Assembly: GCA_902363145.1 (NCBI GenBank)
Contig: CABIZB010000001.1
Location: 992,001 to 1,056,000 of the forward strand
Source: Oscillospiraceae bacterium
Lineage (GTDB): Bacteria > Bacillota > Clostridia > Oscillospirales > Ruminococcaceae
Direction: 5' to 3'
Length of the DNA stretch: 64,000 nt
Under the pieces are notes generated by a model. It did not search any database. It worked only from the letters and a program-made list of their open reading frames with translations, and was not told the DNA's origin. Shown one piece after another: positions 51,246 to 60,711 of this stretch (position 1 is the stretch's first letter; the number at the start of each line of letters is the position of its first letter). A program made the position numbers and the translations under genes.

Positions 51246-52334
51246 ATGCTTAATATCGAAAAACAAATACGTAAGCTTTACGCCTCATCTGTGCTGGGAA
51301 ATCTGTCCCTTACGGGAGCATGGGTAGCAATACTTGCGGCAAGGGGCTACAACCTTGTGGATATCGGCATCGCCGAGACAGTGTTCCACATCACAAGCCT
51401 TATTTTCGAGATACCCTCGGGAGTTCTGGCAGACGTTTTCGGGCGGAAGAAAATGCTTATCGTAAGCAGTATCATGCGAATGATAGGCAACATAATTATG
51501 ATACTTTCGGATAACCTTTTCACCGTTTGCCTGTCCATTGCATTCCACGCACTGAGCTACAATTTTTCCTCAGGCACAGGGGACGCTCTGGCTTATGACT
51601 CACTGAAAGCCGCAAATGCAGAGAGCCGTTTTGAGCGGTTTGAATCCGATCAGCTGGTGATATACAGGCTTTGCAGCGGAATATCCACACTGTGCGCAGG
51701 CTTCGCCCTTTTCATCGGTCACAGGCTTGCATACGGCACAGACCTTATCACAGGCGTGATACAGATTGCCGTCCTCATGTCCCTCAGTGAGATGTATGCT
51801 CCCGCACCTGAGCAAAGCGGAAGCATAGCCGCAAGGCTGGCAATATGCCTTAAAGAAAGCTTTACATTTATGAAAAGCGCCAAAAGGGCAATGAAGCTTA
51901 TGATAGTAAATTCCCTTATTGGTGCGGCTGATACCCTGCTTCTTTTCTTTTTGCAGGCAAAGCTCCCCGAAAGGGGTATCCCCCACCGCCTGCTGGGTGC
52001 AGCCCTGCTGTTTATGGAAATTGGCGGTATAATCGGCTCCAAGCTGATAACAAAGCTTCCGAAGCTGAGCTACAGGTGCGTTTTCTGCATATCATCTGTT
52101 ATGGTGCTTGCAGGCATTGTTGCGGAGCATTCGCCGATGTACGCAGTAATGGCGCTGGGCGGATTTATTGCCGCTGTGGCTGATGATGCTCTTCAGGTGC
52201 GGACGAATGTGCTTTTGCAGGATATGTTCCCCTCGGAACAGCGTGCGACCCTCACATCACTTGAATCCTTCACATTTTCGGTGATAATGATAGTTCTGTC
52301 GCCACTTGCGGGCTTTGCATTTACATACTGGTAA
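51246..52334 (+). CDS. Major facilitator superfamily transporter
   Basis: 362 residues with about 10 hydrophobic segments. GVLADVFGRKKMLIVSSIMRM is the MFS motif A loop between helices 2 and 3; it belongs to the group of small MFS proteins in Firmicutes related to macrolide/drug exporters. Strong AAGGAG site. Substrate unknown. Confidence 0.88.
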   Translation: MLNIEKQIRKLYASSVLGNLSLTGAWVAILAARGYNLVDIGIAETVFHITSLIFEIPSGVLADVFGRKKMLIVSSIMRMIGNIIMILSDNLFTVCLSIAFHALSYNFSSGTGDALAYDSLKAANAESRFERFESDQLVIYRLCSGISTLCAGFALFIGHRLAYGTDLITGVIQIAVLMSLSEMYAPAPEQSGSIAARLAICLKESFTFMKSAKRAMKLMIVNSLIGAADTLLLFFLQAKLPERGIPHRLLGAALLFMEIGGIIGSKLITKLPKLSYRCVFCISSVMVLAGIVAEHSPMYAVMALGGFIAAVADDALQVRTNVLLQDMFPSEQRATLTSLESFTFSVIMIVLSPLAGFAFTYW

Positions 52335-52343
52335 TATAAGAAT

Positions 52344-52379
52344 AGGGCTGCCGAAGTTTAACGCTTCAGCAGCCCTTTA
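52344..52379 (+). terminator. Terminator of the MFS gene
   Basis: AGGGCTGC-GAAG stem with complement CTTC-GCAGCCCT, then TTT. Confidence 0.88.
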
Positions 52380-52484
52380 ATTACATATCAATTTTACTGA
52401 TTTGTGTGTACCTTCGCCTGTCGGCGACTAAACTTTTTACCTTTGTGCTTATTTGTGCGGATATTTTTACAAGCTTATATAACT

Positions 52485-52517
52485 AAGGGCTGCTGCATCG
52501 TGTGAAACAGCCCCTTG
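52485..52517 (-). terminator. Weak terminator of spo0A
   Basis: Minus strand: AAGGGGCTG and CAGCCCTT pair around 15 nt; the tail TAGTTATA is only partly T-rich. Confidence 0.5.
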
Positions 52518-52531
52518 AATTTTCATAAACA

Positions 52532-53314
52532 TTATTTCACCGCAGCGGCGCTGTTTCTTGCCTGAGCGGACTTATATTTGAGCCTGAGATTATCGGTGAT
52601 AAGTGCGATGAACTCACTGTTTGTGGGCTTTCCCTTACCCACACTCACGGTGTAGCCGAAAAGATTCTGGATAGTATCCAGGTCTCCCCTGTCCCATGCG
52701 GTCTCGATAGCATGACGGATAGCTCTCTCCACTCTGGAGGCAGTGGTATTAAAATGCCTTGCAACTGTGGGATAAAGCAGCTTTGTAACGCTCTCCAGCA
52801 TATCGGGGTCATCGTAGCTCAGAAGTATTGCCTGCCTGAGATAATGATAGCCCTTGATATGAGCGGGAATGCCTATCTGGTGGATTATCTCGGTAACTAC
52901 CATCTCCATATCCTCGCTGAGGCGTGGGTCGCCGGGAGCCATTTCCATAGCCGCCGCACTTCTGATAACGTTCACCAGCATATCGCAGTCAAAGGGCTTG
53001 AGCATGAAATATGCGTTCTCCATGGACATTATCTGGCGCTCCGCAAAAACGTTCCTGTATGCGGAGGTAACGATGAAAAAGGGCTTATGTACAAAGCTGT
53101 CGCAGCGCTTTATCAGCTCGGCTGCATCTATTCCGGGGATAATGCTGTCAACTATAACAACATCGGGTTCCTCACTTCTGATAGCTTCCAGCAGGAGCAG
53201 ACCGTCATTGTCACGGGTAACGGCAAAAAAGCCTCTTCCTCTCAGTGAGTTTGCCAGCATACAGCCAAATTCCTTGCTCTCGTCTCCGATAATTACCTTG
53301 ATCTTTTCGTTCAT
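52532..53314 (-). CDS. spo0A: Sporulation master regulator Spo0A
   Basis: 260 residues, standard length. Receiver domain with acidic pocket DES and phosphorylated Asp in [12 protein letters not shown]; the C-terminal effector domain (about 145-260) ends in the nearly invariant block [41 protein letters not shown] that contacts 0A boxes. Receiver is somewhat divergent. Its presence with spoIIIA and SpoVT shows a sporulation background. Confidence 0.97.
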   Translation of the reverse strand: MNEKIKVIIGDESKEFGCMLANSLRGRGFFAVTRDNDGLLLLEAIRSEEPDVVIVDSIIPGIDAAELIKRCDSFVHKPFFIVTSAYRNVFAERQIMSMENAYFMLKPFDCDMLVNVIRSAAAMEMAPGDPRLSEDMEMVVTEIIHQIGIPAHIKGYHYLRQAILLSYDDPDMLESVTKLLYPTVARHFNTTASRVERAIRHAIETAWDRGDLDTIQNLFGYTVSVGKGKPTNSEFIALITDNLRLKYKSAQARNSAAAVK

Positions 53315-53612
53315 CGTGGAGTCATCCTTTCATTTTGCAATTATTGTGTTAATATATATGTCTCGCTATTTCCTGACACTGGAAATAAGTCCTTGTTCAA
53401 TATATTACCACGTCTTTTGGCAAAAATCAATACATTTCGGACATTTTATATCCATAAATATTCGGCTGATATTTAGCATTTCTGAGATAAATTTATGTAT
53501 TTCAAGATGTCTCTCGGTAACTCAAAGTTATTCGCCATTTTATGCGTAAAGGCGCAGAAGTATTCGACCCATCTGTGCATTTGCCCCCATATGCCGCATT
53601 CCGTCAAATGCC
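53315..53612. other. Intergenic region between spo0A and the DnaI-like gene
   Basis: 298 bases, AT-rich, expected to hold the spo0A promoter on the minus strand. I see no perfect sigma-A or sigma-H match. A site GGTCGAAT (minus strand, about 53562-53569) is 6 of 7 to the 0A box TGTCGAA, but one partial match is weak evidence. Confidence 0.35.
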
Positions 53613-54593
53613 CTATTTTTCAAGTCTTTTCAGCTGTCTTATGTCTTTTCCGACAAAAATCAGCACCTCGTAGAAGCCGAACAGCCGTGAGATTATCCTC
53701 TCGTTGTAATGGTCGTAAAGCTCCTCCACGGAGTAGTTGGAGCTGACTATTGTGGGCAGTCCCATATTCATTCTGCTGTTTATGAGATTGTAAACCGCAG
53801 ACTCGTAAAAAGGCGTTCTCGGCTCCGCTCCCAGGTCGTCCATAATGAGCAGGTCGCAGCCGCAGAGAGCGGAAAGTGTGTCACTGTCCCCCTCGGCTCT
53901 TCCGAAATGCTCTTTTTCTATCTCACGGAGCAGGTTCAGCACTGAACCGTAAATAACGCTGCTGCCGCCCTTTATGACCTCTTTTGCAATGGACATGGAA
54001 AGATGTGTCTTTCCCACGCCTGTTTTGCCCAGCATAAGAATGCTCTTGGAATTATGGGAAAAGCCGTTGGCGTATTTGATGCAGAAATCAAGGTTATCCG
54101 CCATTTTGGCGTAGCAGTCCACGCCGTCAACGGTGATGCCCCTGTAATAATCAAGGCTGAAATGGGCAAAATCCGCATCGGGCATATTTGCACTGCGATT
54201 AAGCTCCTCGGAAGCTATTTTGTTGATGAGGCGCTTCATACAGTCGCACATTCCCATATCCGTATAGCCCGTGTCATTGCAGGCGCTGCACCTGTAGTGG
54301 ACTTCAAGATAATCTTCGGGATAGCCGTTTGACCTGAGAATGGACTTTATCATTCGGCTGCCCTCAAGATTGCTCTGCTTTATCTTTTCAAAGCTTTCCT
54401 TATAGTTATTGCCCCGCCTGATTATAAGCTGAGAAAGCTCGGAAGCTGTTCCTGCCAGCATTCGGCGTATCTCCGCCACCTGCGGGAGTTTTTTGTATAT
54501 CTCCGCAGTCCTTGCCTCCGCCTCGGCTTCCGCCATGAGACGGCGCTTTTCCATTTCGCTGTTGGCTTTCTGACGTATCTCTGTACGTGTCAT
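53613..54593 (-). CDS. DnaI/DnaC-like ATPase (helicase loader type)
   Basis: 326 residues. An N-terminal helical region, a zinc-like cluster (CSACNDTGYTDMGMCDCMKR, four Cys), then an AAA+ core: Walker A LGKTGVGKTHLSMSI near residue 195, Walker B DLLIMDDLGAEPRT near 260, and sensor SSNYSVEEL. This is the usual architecture of clostridial DnaC/DnaI. A DnaD-domain gene follows upstream in the same direction, so the two probably act in replication restart or helicase loading. Confidence 0.92.
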   Translation of the reverse strand: MTRTEIRQKANSEMEKRRLMAEAEAEARTAEIYKKLPQVAEIRRMLAGTASELSQLIIRRGNNYKESFEKIKQSNLEGSRMIKSILRSNGYPEDYLEVHYRCSACNDTGYTDMGMCDCMKRLINKIASEELNRSANMPDADFAHFSLDYYRGITVDGVDCYAKMADNLDFCIKYANGFSHNSKSILMLGKTGVGKTHLSMSIAKEVIKGGSSVIYGSVLNLLREIEKEHFGRAEGDSDTLSALCGCDLLIMDDLGAEPRTPFYESAVYNLINSRMNMGLPTIVSSNYSVEELYDHYNERIISRLFGFYEVLIFVGKDIRQLKRLEK

Positions 54594-54611
54594 TTGTGTA
54601 CTCCTCTTTAT

Positions 54612-55655
54612 TTATACAGTAGGCTTGCTGTTTCTGGCATGCTCCATTATGGCTGACAGGTCAAAGGATGGCGCTGATTTTTCCGCAGCCGTGCTTCTTC
54701 CCTGCGCCGCCTGACGGGGTGCCTGACCTCTTGACGGCTTGGTGCGTTCATCGAACTCTATTGCCGACTGCATATCGGTAATGTTATTGTCATGCCACTT
54801 CACAAGTATCTTGTTCATGTACTGGAACGCAGGCTTGCCCGTTGCGTCAACGGTCTTGTCATAAGCCAGCTCCACAAGGTCAACAGACATATCCATGCGT
54901 GCCCACTCGTCAATGTACTTTTTCTGGGAAGCGGTGAGCTTGTTCTGCATTTTTAGGCGTGACTGCACCTTTGCCTCAAAGGTAAAGGATCTCTGCATGA
55001 GCAGTATCTCGTTTTCCGCCTGCTCGTGAGTGGCAATGTTCTTTTCATGCCAGTCAAGGGCAGCTTTTTCTATGTAGCCCATATTCGTCCTGCCGACAGA
55101 GCAGCAGTAGGCTATGAGCATCATTATGATATCCGCAGACATTCCCAGATGGTCGTATATCCACAGGATAGTCCGCTGATCGTCAAAAGTAAGCACTCTT
55201 TTAAGGCTGCCCTCGGCGCTTTTGAAAAGCAGCGCTATCTCCTGAGATTCGGCTATTCTTTCCGCTATCTCAGTGGGAAGCAGTGATTTTCTCGGTCTGA
55301 TGACCTCTTTTTCGGGCGCAGCAGGCACAGCGGCAGCTGGTATTGCAGCCGCAGGAACAGCAGTTTCGGGCTTTGGAGCCAGCACCCTGACAGGCTCATG
55401 CGCCGCAGGCTGACTTTTTGCCTGAGGAGCATTGCCGCTCCTGTAAATTACCCCCACCGATGACCAGTAGGAAAGAGCCTCGTCAATATCCTCGGCGGTC
55501 ACTCCTATCTCGTCGGGGTCATCGGGGAGACGGCGGTATTTAAGCATATATATAAGAACTTTCAGCGCCTTGCCCGAAGCAAGTCTCAGTGCTTCGGCGG
55601 CAGCATCGGGAACGGCGAAAACTCCGCCGCTGTCCCAGTTTACCTTGTAATCCAT
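54612..55655 (-). CDS. DnaD-domain protein
   Basis: 347 residues. N-terminal winged-helix-like part (AAEALRLASGKALKVLIYMLKYR), an Ala/Pro-rich linker at 95-135, then two DnaD-type helical regions (LLFKSAEGSLKRVLTFDDQRTI, YIDEWARMDMSVDLVELAYDKTVDATGKPAFQYMNKIL) with the Y-x-x-x-I-L end. Primosome or replication protein of the DnaB/DnaD superfamily. Stop is 18 bp before the DnaI-like start. Confidence 0.9.
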   Translation of the reverse strand: MDYKVNWDSGGVFAVPDAAAEALRLASGKALKVLIYMLKYRRLPDDPDEIGVTAEDIDEALSYWSSVGVIYRSGNAPQAKSQPAAHEPVRVLAPKPETAVPAAAIPAAAVPAAPEKEVIRPRKSLLPTEIAERIAESQEIALLFKSAEGSLKRVLTFDDQRTILWIYDHLGMSADIIMMLIAYCCSVGRTNMGYIEKAALDWHEKNIATHEQAENEILLMQRSFTFEAKVQSRLKMQNKLTASQKKYIDEWARMDMSVDLVELAYDKTVDATGKPAFQYMNKILVKWHDNNITDMQSAIEFDERTKPSRGQAPRQAAQGRSTAAEKSAPSFDLSAIMEHARNSKPTV

Positions 55656-55797
55656 GGCATACACTCTCTTTGCGTTACACATATTCTGCGGGTCTCTTAT
55701 TTTTATCGAAACAAACCCATATTATTATAGCACATATATCCGCAAAAAACTATAGGCAATACCGCACAAAGGAGCCGCTTTTTATTTGTAAGGTGTT

Positions 55798-56985
55798 TCA
55801 ATATGCGTTGCGCTTTATCACCTCGGAGTAGAAGTCGCACAGCTCGGAGGCGGCTTCAAGGGCGTAGCTTTCCACATTGAGCATAATGCCCTTGCCTGTC
55901 CTTACGGGGCGGACTGTAACTCTGCCGCCGTCGCCGTCGGTAAGCACTCCCCCTGTCGATACGCTGAGCCTCTCCAGCAGCTCGGAGGGCTTATCCACAG
56001 GGATATACCTGTTGACCCCCGCAAACTTCGGCAGCTGTGAGACAGCTTCTTTAAGGGTCATCTTCCTGCGCCTTAGAGCCTCCAGCACATTGAATGCCAG
56101 AGCTATGCCGTCGTGCATGAAAAGCTGCTTTGAGGCAAGCTGCCTTGCTTCAAGGCACTGTGACGATGGCGAGCTTTCATCATCGCAGATGTTCTTCCCG
56201 CAGCTGATTATCTTCCTGCCGCAGCTTTCCGCCAGCTGTTCCAGCGCTCTGGGAACAGAACCGCAGACAGCGCAGTCCTCTCCCCTGTCAAACATATCCA
56301 TGCAGCATATCATGATCAGCCTGTCACGGAAAACATAGCCCGTTTCCTCCGAATAGGCGGAAATGCGCCTGCCGTCTCCGCTGATACGAAAGGCTATACG
56401 ATCGCCGTTCTTGTCGTTTCTTCCTTCAAGTATCTTTTCGCAGACGGAAAGTATCCTTTCGGACGAACTGTAGAAATCCGCACGAATGCCCTCAAAGGGC
56501 ATCACCTGCTCCGATACTGCGGCGGCATAGATAAGGTCAGCCCCGTCAAAATTCGTAACAGTGCCGTAATGACTGTAGGGAAGCAAATGCGAAACGGTCA
56601 GCTCATGCTCTATCTGCTCCTCTGTGCTGCGGTAAAGGTCAAGGCCGTCCCCTGCAAAAAGTCCCAGAGAAGCGGTTATCTCCGTATGAACATAACAGCC
56701 GCCACTGCAGCCTGTTATCCCTGCCGCATACGCCGCAGAGGTGGCGGCACAGCTGCCCATGAAAACACATTCACAGCCCGATGACGCAGCTCCCGCAGCA
56801 AAAGCCATGGCAAGGGACGCCGCTCCTGCCGAGGGACTGTGAGCAACGCATATCCGTCCCTTTTCTCCGCCCATGGCTGCTCCCACGGCAGCTCCCGCCG
56901 CTGCCGCACCCATTGTATCCAGCTGCCCCGACGCAGAGGGAACGAGCCTGCTGTTCTCCTCAAAATGAAGAATATTTTCGCTCAT
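55798..56985 (-). CDS. Phosphohexomutase-like protein without catalytic residues
   Basis: 395 residues. The order of elements is that of alpha-D-phosphohexomutases: a Gly/Ala-rich start (GAAAAGAAVGAAMGG), RICVAHSPSAGAASLAMAFAAGAASSGCECVFMG in place of the V-G-x-D-x-R-x-S region, then CYVHTEITASLGLFAGDGLDLY. The catalytic serine loop (T-A-S-H-N-P) is absent, and no D-G-D-(G)-D-R metal loop is seen. The C-terminal part (GGVLTDGDGGRVTVRPVRTG) resembles the phosphate-binding domain. It may be a regulatory or binding paralogue. ATG at 56985 chosen over an upstream GTG. Confidence 0.6.
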   Translation of the reverse strand: MSENILHFEENSRLVPSASGQLDTMGAAAAGAAVGAAMGGEKGRICVAHSPSAGAASLAMAFAAGAASSGCECVFMGSCAATSAAYAAGITGCSGGCYVHTEITASLGLFAGDGLDLYRSTEEQIEHELTVSHLLPYSHYGTVTNFDGADLIYAAAVSEQVMPFEGIRADFYSSSERILSVCEKILEGRNDKNGDRIAFRISGDGRRISAYSEETGYVFRDRLIMICCMDMFDRGEDCAVCGSVPRALEQLAESCGRKIISCGKNICDDESSPSSQCLEARQLASKQLFMHDGIALAFNVLEALRRRKMTLKEAVSQLPKFAGVNRYIPVDKPSELLERLSVSTGGVLTDGDGGRVTVRPVRTGKGIMLNVESYALEAASELCDFYSEVIKRNAY

Positions 56986-57016
56986 GATGTACACGTTCCT
57001 TTCAAAAATGTCATTA

Positions 57017-57058
57017 TACTAATCTTTGATCGTTCTATAGGTTGATTGAGGATTAGTA
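57017..57058. repeat. TACTAAT-type repeat, copy C (42 bp minimal form)
   Basis: TACTAATCTTTGATC ... CTATAGG joined directly to GTTGATTGAGGATTAGTA: the two ends of the 158-bp repeat with the interior removed. TTA flanks both sides as in copies A and B. Confidence 0.85.
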
Positions 57059-57149
57059 TTACAGAAGTTTTGACAGATATTATCCGGATAATTCAGCAAA
57101 TTGCATATTTGTTCCGTTAAATGGAAATAAAAGTACGTGTAAAATGTAA

Positions 57150-57178
57150 TTGAAAAAAATCTATTTATATGGTATAAT
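57150..57178 (+). promoter_or_regulatory. Promoter of nadB
   Basis: TTGAAA (57150-57155), 17-bp spacer, TATAAT (57173-57178). It gives a leader of about 105 nt. Confidence 0.75.
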
Positions 57179-57290
57179 ATCAACAATTATAGGCAGCTGT
57201 CGTTTTATACCGATCATCAATAAAACTTCGGTGCTCAGTATTACAGCTTTTACCATATTGAAAGGAGTATCGTTTTCTCTTGAAAACGAG

Positions 57291-58757
57291 ATGAAGATCA
57301 TGGAACTTCCCAATAATTATGACATAATTATCGCAGGTACAGGTGTAGGCGGACTTTATACCGCTCTTTGCCTGCCCGAAAGCCTCAGGGTGCTTGTTAT
57401 AAGCAAGCGTGAACTGGAGCTGTGCAATTCCGCACTGGCACAGGGCGGCGTTGCTGCTGTTTACAAGCCCGTGGACGACGACAATATCACTCTTCATACA
57501 AACGACACTCTCATTGCAGGCGGCTTCAAGAACAACCCCGACTCCGTAAAGGTGCTTGTTACCGAGGCTGCTCAGGAGATACAGCACATTCTTGACATCG
57601 GCGTGGATTTCGACAGGGACGCTGACGGTGAGCTTAACCGCACCCTCGAGGGCGGTCACAGCCGCAGAAGGATCTTCCACCACAAGGACTCCACAGGTGC
57701 AGAGGTAACCGCAAAGATAAGAGCTGCCGTTCTGAAGCGCAGCAATGTTACCGTTCTTGACAACGCTCTTCTCTGCCGTGCAAAGAAGGTAAACGGCGGT
57801 TTTGCGGTTGATATCCTGAAGGACGGTGTTCATACCGAATACACCTGTCAGTTTGCAGTGTTCGCAACAGGCGGCATCGGAAGAGTATATGACTACACCA
57901 CAAACTCCGCCATCGCAACAGGAGACGGCATCGCTATTGCATACGAAATGGGCGCTGAGATAAAGAATCTCTCCCTTATCCAGTTCCACCCCACCGCATA
58001 CAACAACAAGGAGTCAAGAGAGTGCTTCCTTATTTCCGAGTCCGTAAGAGGCGAGGGCGCATATCTGCTCAACTGCAACAAGGAACGCTTCATGCACAAT
58101 TATGACGAACGCCTTGAGCTTGCTCCCAGAGATGTTGTTTCCCGCTCCATTATTCTCGAAAGCAGAAAGACAAACAGCGACGAGTTCTATCTCGATATCA
58201 GATACAAGGGTAAGGAATACCTGAGCAACCGCTTCCCCATGATATACGATTTCCTTATGACCCAGGGTATTGATATGTCTAAGGATCTTATCCCCATTTT
58301 CCCCTGCCAGCACTACCTTATGGGCGGCATAAACGTAAATATCAATGCGGAGACCTCCGTAAACGGTCTTTACGCTGTCGGCGAGTGCTCTCACACAGGC
58401 GTTCACGGAAACAACCGTCTTGCTTCCAACTCCCTGCTTGAAGCGCTGGTATTCGGTCACAGAGCCGCTGAGGATATCACACGAAAGTTTGAAAAGGACG
58501 ATATGCCCGAGACTTGCGTATTCAGCGAGGATCCCAACGCAGTGCCTATCCCCCACGGCATCAGAACAGAGATACGCCACATCATGCAGAAGTCCTATTT
58601 CGTTATCCCCGACAAGCAGAAGGCTCTTGAGGGCTTTGAGAGAGTTTCCGAGCTTAAAAAAATGCTTGAAACAGGCAATTATATCATCGACCGTGATTAT
58701 GTTGAGGCTCATTCCCTTGCAACGGTAGCATATCTTATTCTTAAAGAAGTTATATGA
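57291..58757 (+). CDS. nadB: L-aspartate oxidase
   Basis: 488 residues from the chosen ATG. Oxidises L-aspartate to iminoaspartate for NAD synthesis. FAD-binding YDIIIAGTGVGGLYTALCL, NSALAQGGVAAV, HSRRRIFHHKDSTGAE and the LIQFHPTAYNN and GVHGNNRLASNSLLEALVFGHRAAEDI blocks of the succinate dehydrogenase/aspartate oxidase family are all present. nadA and nadC are not adjacent. The C-terminal helical extension is short. The ribosome site AAAGGAG lies 25 nt before the ATG, so a TTG start between them is possible. Confidence 0.92.
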   Translation: MKIMELPNNYDIIIAGTGVGGLYTALCLPESLRVLVISKRELELCNSALAQGGVAAVYKPVDDDNITLHTNDTLIAGGFKNNPDSVKVLVTEAAQEIQHILDIGVDFDRDADGELNRTLEGGHSRRRIFHHKDSTGAEVTAKIRAAVLKRSNVTVLDNALLCRAKKVNGGFAVDILKDGVHTEYTCQFAVFATGGIGRVYDYTTNSAIATGDGIAIAYEMGAEIKNLSLIQFHPTAYNNKESRECFLISESVRGEGAYLLNCNKERFMHNYDERLELAPRDVVSRSIILESRKTNSDEFYLDIRYKGKEYLSNRFPMIYDFLMTQGIDMSKDLIPIFPCQHYLMGGINVNINAETSVNGLYAVGECSHTGVHGNNRLASNSLLEALVFGHRAAEDITRKFEKDDMPETCVFSEDPNAVPIPHGIRTEIRHIMQKSYFVIPDKQKALEGFERVSELKKMLETGNYIIDRDYVEAHSLATVAYLILKEVI

Positions 58758-58839
58758 ATATCTGCCGTCAAGGCGAATATAATGTAATGCGGAAAGAATT
58801 AGAAGCGCATTAAAAAAATATGAAATTTATAAAAAGCTC

Positions 58840-58868
58840 TTGTATTTTGCAGAAATTTAGGTTATAAT
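58840..58868 (+). promoter_or_regulatory. Promoter of ireB, framed by an inverted repeat
   Basis: TTGTAT (58840-58845), 17-bp spacer, TATAAT (58863-58868). CTTGTATT at 58839-58846 and its exact complement AATACAAG at 58866-58873 overlap the -35 and -10 elements. Confidence 0.65.
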
Positions 58869-58911
58869 ACAAGTATAAAATTTTTTAGATTTGAGAAAGG
58901 GGTGCTGACCT

Positions 58912-59160
58912 GTGAATAATGAGCAGACCATGACTTTTTCCGTGTATGAGGATAAAGAGGCTGAGCTTAAAAAGACGCTTACGCTTATTTACGATGCACT
59001 TAAAGAAAAGGGTTACAATCCCATAAATCAGATCGTAGGCTATATTCTTTCCGAAGACCCTACCTATATAACTACATACAACAATGCGAGAAGCCTTGTC
59101 CGTCATATTGACAGAGATGAGCTTTTGCAGGTGCTTGTTAAGTCCTATCTCGGGGCGTAA
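58912..59160 (+). CDS. ireB: IreB family regulatory phosphoprotein
   Basis: 82 residues (UPF0297). Begins with Thr residues ([15 protein letters not shown]) as in Enterococcus IreB, where two N-terminal Thr are phosphorylated by the kinase IreK and cephalosporin resistance is modulated. [27 protein letters not shown] is diagnostic. The GTG start has AAAGGGG. The usual neighbours yqgF and DUF1292 are not here. Confidence 0.95.
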   Translation: MNNEQTMTFSVYEDKEAELKKTLTLIYDALKEKGYNPINQIVGYILSEDPTYITTYNNARSLVRHIDRDELLQVLVKSYLGA

Positions 59161-59173
59161 AAAGAAAGCTTGC

Positions 59174-59207
59174 GGCGCATGGTTTTCATGCGCCGTTTTT
59201 ATTTTTT
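59174..59207 (+). terminator. Terminator of ireB
   Basis: CGGCGCATG and CATGCGCCG, perfect 9-bp stem, 5-nt loop, T-rich tail. Confidence 0.93.
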
Positions 59208-59347
59208 ACCATAAAACGGCATTAAAACAGGCAAAATTATCTGTTCCAAAATGTAACCGAATTGTAGTGGTATTTTACGTTAAAGATGGTATAATAATCT
59301 TGTAAAAGCAAAATGCTCCGAGGTTATCCGTCCCCTCCTGCGGGAAT

Positions 59348-59393
59348 ACTTCTATCAAACGCTTATGCGTTATTATGATAGATATCCTGCCTG
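59348..59393 (+). other. Leader stem-loop before the PdaA-like gene
   Basis: CTATCA-AACGC and GCGTT-TGATAG pair around TTAT with a small internal loop, ending just before the AAAGGAGG ribosome site. It may regulate translation or stabilise the message; nothing more can be said. Confidence 0.45.
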
Positions 59394-59409
59394 AAAGGAG
59401 GTATGCGTA

Positions 59410-60171
59410 TTGAAGATACGTTCGGCGACAGCAGCCCTTATGTCTGCGGTAATGATGCTTTTGCCATGCAGTGCTGTTTCGGCTCAGGAGCCTGACAATA
59501 CCCTTTGCGGATACGGTCAGGGTCGTGAGGTAGATGAAAATAACTGCCCCGTTGGTGCAATGATGTTCAATGAACAGTTCGGCAGCTATAGTGCATATGC
59601 CGTTACCGACGGCGACAAGATATGCCTGACATTCGATCAGGGCTATGAAAACGGCTTCACAGCGCCAATACTTGACACTCTGAAAGAGAAAAACGTCAAG
59701 GCGGTTTTCTTCCTCACCGGTGACTACGCCAAGAGGAACAAGGAGCTTGTGCAGCGAATGATCAATGAGGGGCACATCATCGGCAACCACGGCATGAAGC
59801 ATGCTTCCCTCCCAAAGCTTTCCGATGAGGAGGCACGGGAAGAGATAATGTCGCTCCATGATTATGTTAAGGAAACCTACGGCTATGAGATGAAGTATTT
59901 CCGACCGCCCTGCGGCGAGTATTCGGAAAAAGCGCTGGCTCAGGTACAAAGCTGCGGATACAAAACGCTTGTCTGGAGCTTTGCATACTGTGACTGGAAC
60001 GTAAACGACCAGCCTGACAGGGTGCAGAGCCTTGAAAGGGTATCGGGAGCGGCTCACAAGGGCGCAATTTATCTTCTCCACAGCGTTTCCGAGACCAACT
60101 GCCAGATTCTCCCCGAAGTGATAGACAATATCCGTGCAGCGGGATTTGAATTTGGTCTCCCCGAAGTTTAA
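59410..60171 (+). CDS. PdaA-like polysaccharide deacetylase
   Basis: 253 residues with a signal peptide (SATAALMSAVMMLLPCSAVSA). The NodB domain has ICLTFDQGYENG, the form seen in PdaA (delta-lactam biosynthesis of spore cortex), IIGNHGMKHASLPKL, FRPPCGEYSEKAL and the end GAIYLLHSVSETN. In a sporulation-lineage genome a role in muramic delta-lactam formation is likely. TTG start 8 nt after AAAGGAGG. Confidence 0.9.
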   Translation: MKIRSATAALMSAVMMLLPCSAVSAQEPDNTLCGYGQGREVDENNCPVGAMMFNEQFGSYSAYAVTDGDKICLTFDQGYENGFTAPILDTLKEKNVKAVFFLTGDYAKRNKELVQRMINEGHIIGNHGMKHASLPKLSDEEAREEIMSLHDYVKETYGYEMKYFRPPCGEYSEKALAQVQSCGYKTLVWSFAYCDWNVNDQPDRVQSLERVSGAAHKGAIYLLHSVSETNCQILPEVIDNIRAAGFEFGLPEV

Positions 60172-60288
60172 GACATCATATTCCACTTTTGGAATTTTGA
60201 TATATCCTCGTTTTGCTGATGCAGACAGCAGAACAACTCGTAATCTTCCTTGTTTTATTTAAGGCTGTGCGGCCTGTCCGCATATGCC

Positions 60289-60318
60289 AAAGCCCCGACG
60301 CTAATCGGGGCTTTTCTT
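60289..60318 (+). terminator. Terminator of the PdaA-like gene
   Basis: AAGCCCCG and CGGGGCTT, 8-bp stem, then TTTTCTTTTTT. The 117 bp before it after the stop codon hold nothing I recognise. Confidence 0.93.
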
Positions 60319-60415
60319 TTTTATTTTTAAAATGTTCATATTATAGGAAATTTATGAAAAATTAACGCCCTTTAACTCTTTTAGTGCCAATAATCGGCCA
60401 ATAGGACGCTTTTCA

Positions 60416-60444
60416 TTGCAAATCAGACGGCAAAATGGTATAAT
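60416..60444 (+). promoter_or_regulatory. Promoter of the 61-aa gene
   Basis: TTGCAA (60416-60421), 17-bp spacer, TATAAT (60439-60444), 32 bp before the start. Confidence 0.7.
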
Positions 60445-60476
60445 CTACATAATATATTTAGAAAGGCAGACATAAT

Positions 60477-60662
60477 ATGTATTATATCATTCAGGTGGAC
60501 GTTGACGGAGAAAAGAAGTTTGTTTACAGCAGCAAGCTTCTGGTGGTAAACAAGGGGCTGGCAAAAAAATTCTACTCGCTGACATATGTAAGGCGGTATC
60601 TGAAAACACACCCAAATCTTGACCCTGAGAAATGTGAATTTGTAAAATGCGCAGAAGCGTAA
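60477..60662 (+). CDS. Hypothetical protein, 61 aa
   Basis: Small basic protein beginning MYYIIQVDVDGEKKFVYSSK and containing YVRRYLKTHPNLDPEKCEFV. It has its own promoter and a GAAAGG ribosome site, so it is probably real. No family recognised. Confidence 0.65.
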   Translation: MYYIIQVDVDGEKKFVYSSKLLVVNKGLAKKFYSLTYVRRYLKTHPNLDPEKCEFVKCAEA

Positions 60663-60679
60663 TGCTCTTTGCAGACAAA

Positions 60680-60710
60680 ATGACCCTGCACAGCTGTACA
60701 GGGTCATAAG
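60680..60710. terminator. Bidirectional terminator between convergent genes
   Basis: ATGACCCTG and CAGGGTCAT, perfect 9-bp stem. The minus-strand side is followed by TTTTG; the plus side is only weakly T-rich. Confidence 0.75.
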
Positions 60711-60711
60711 T

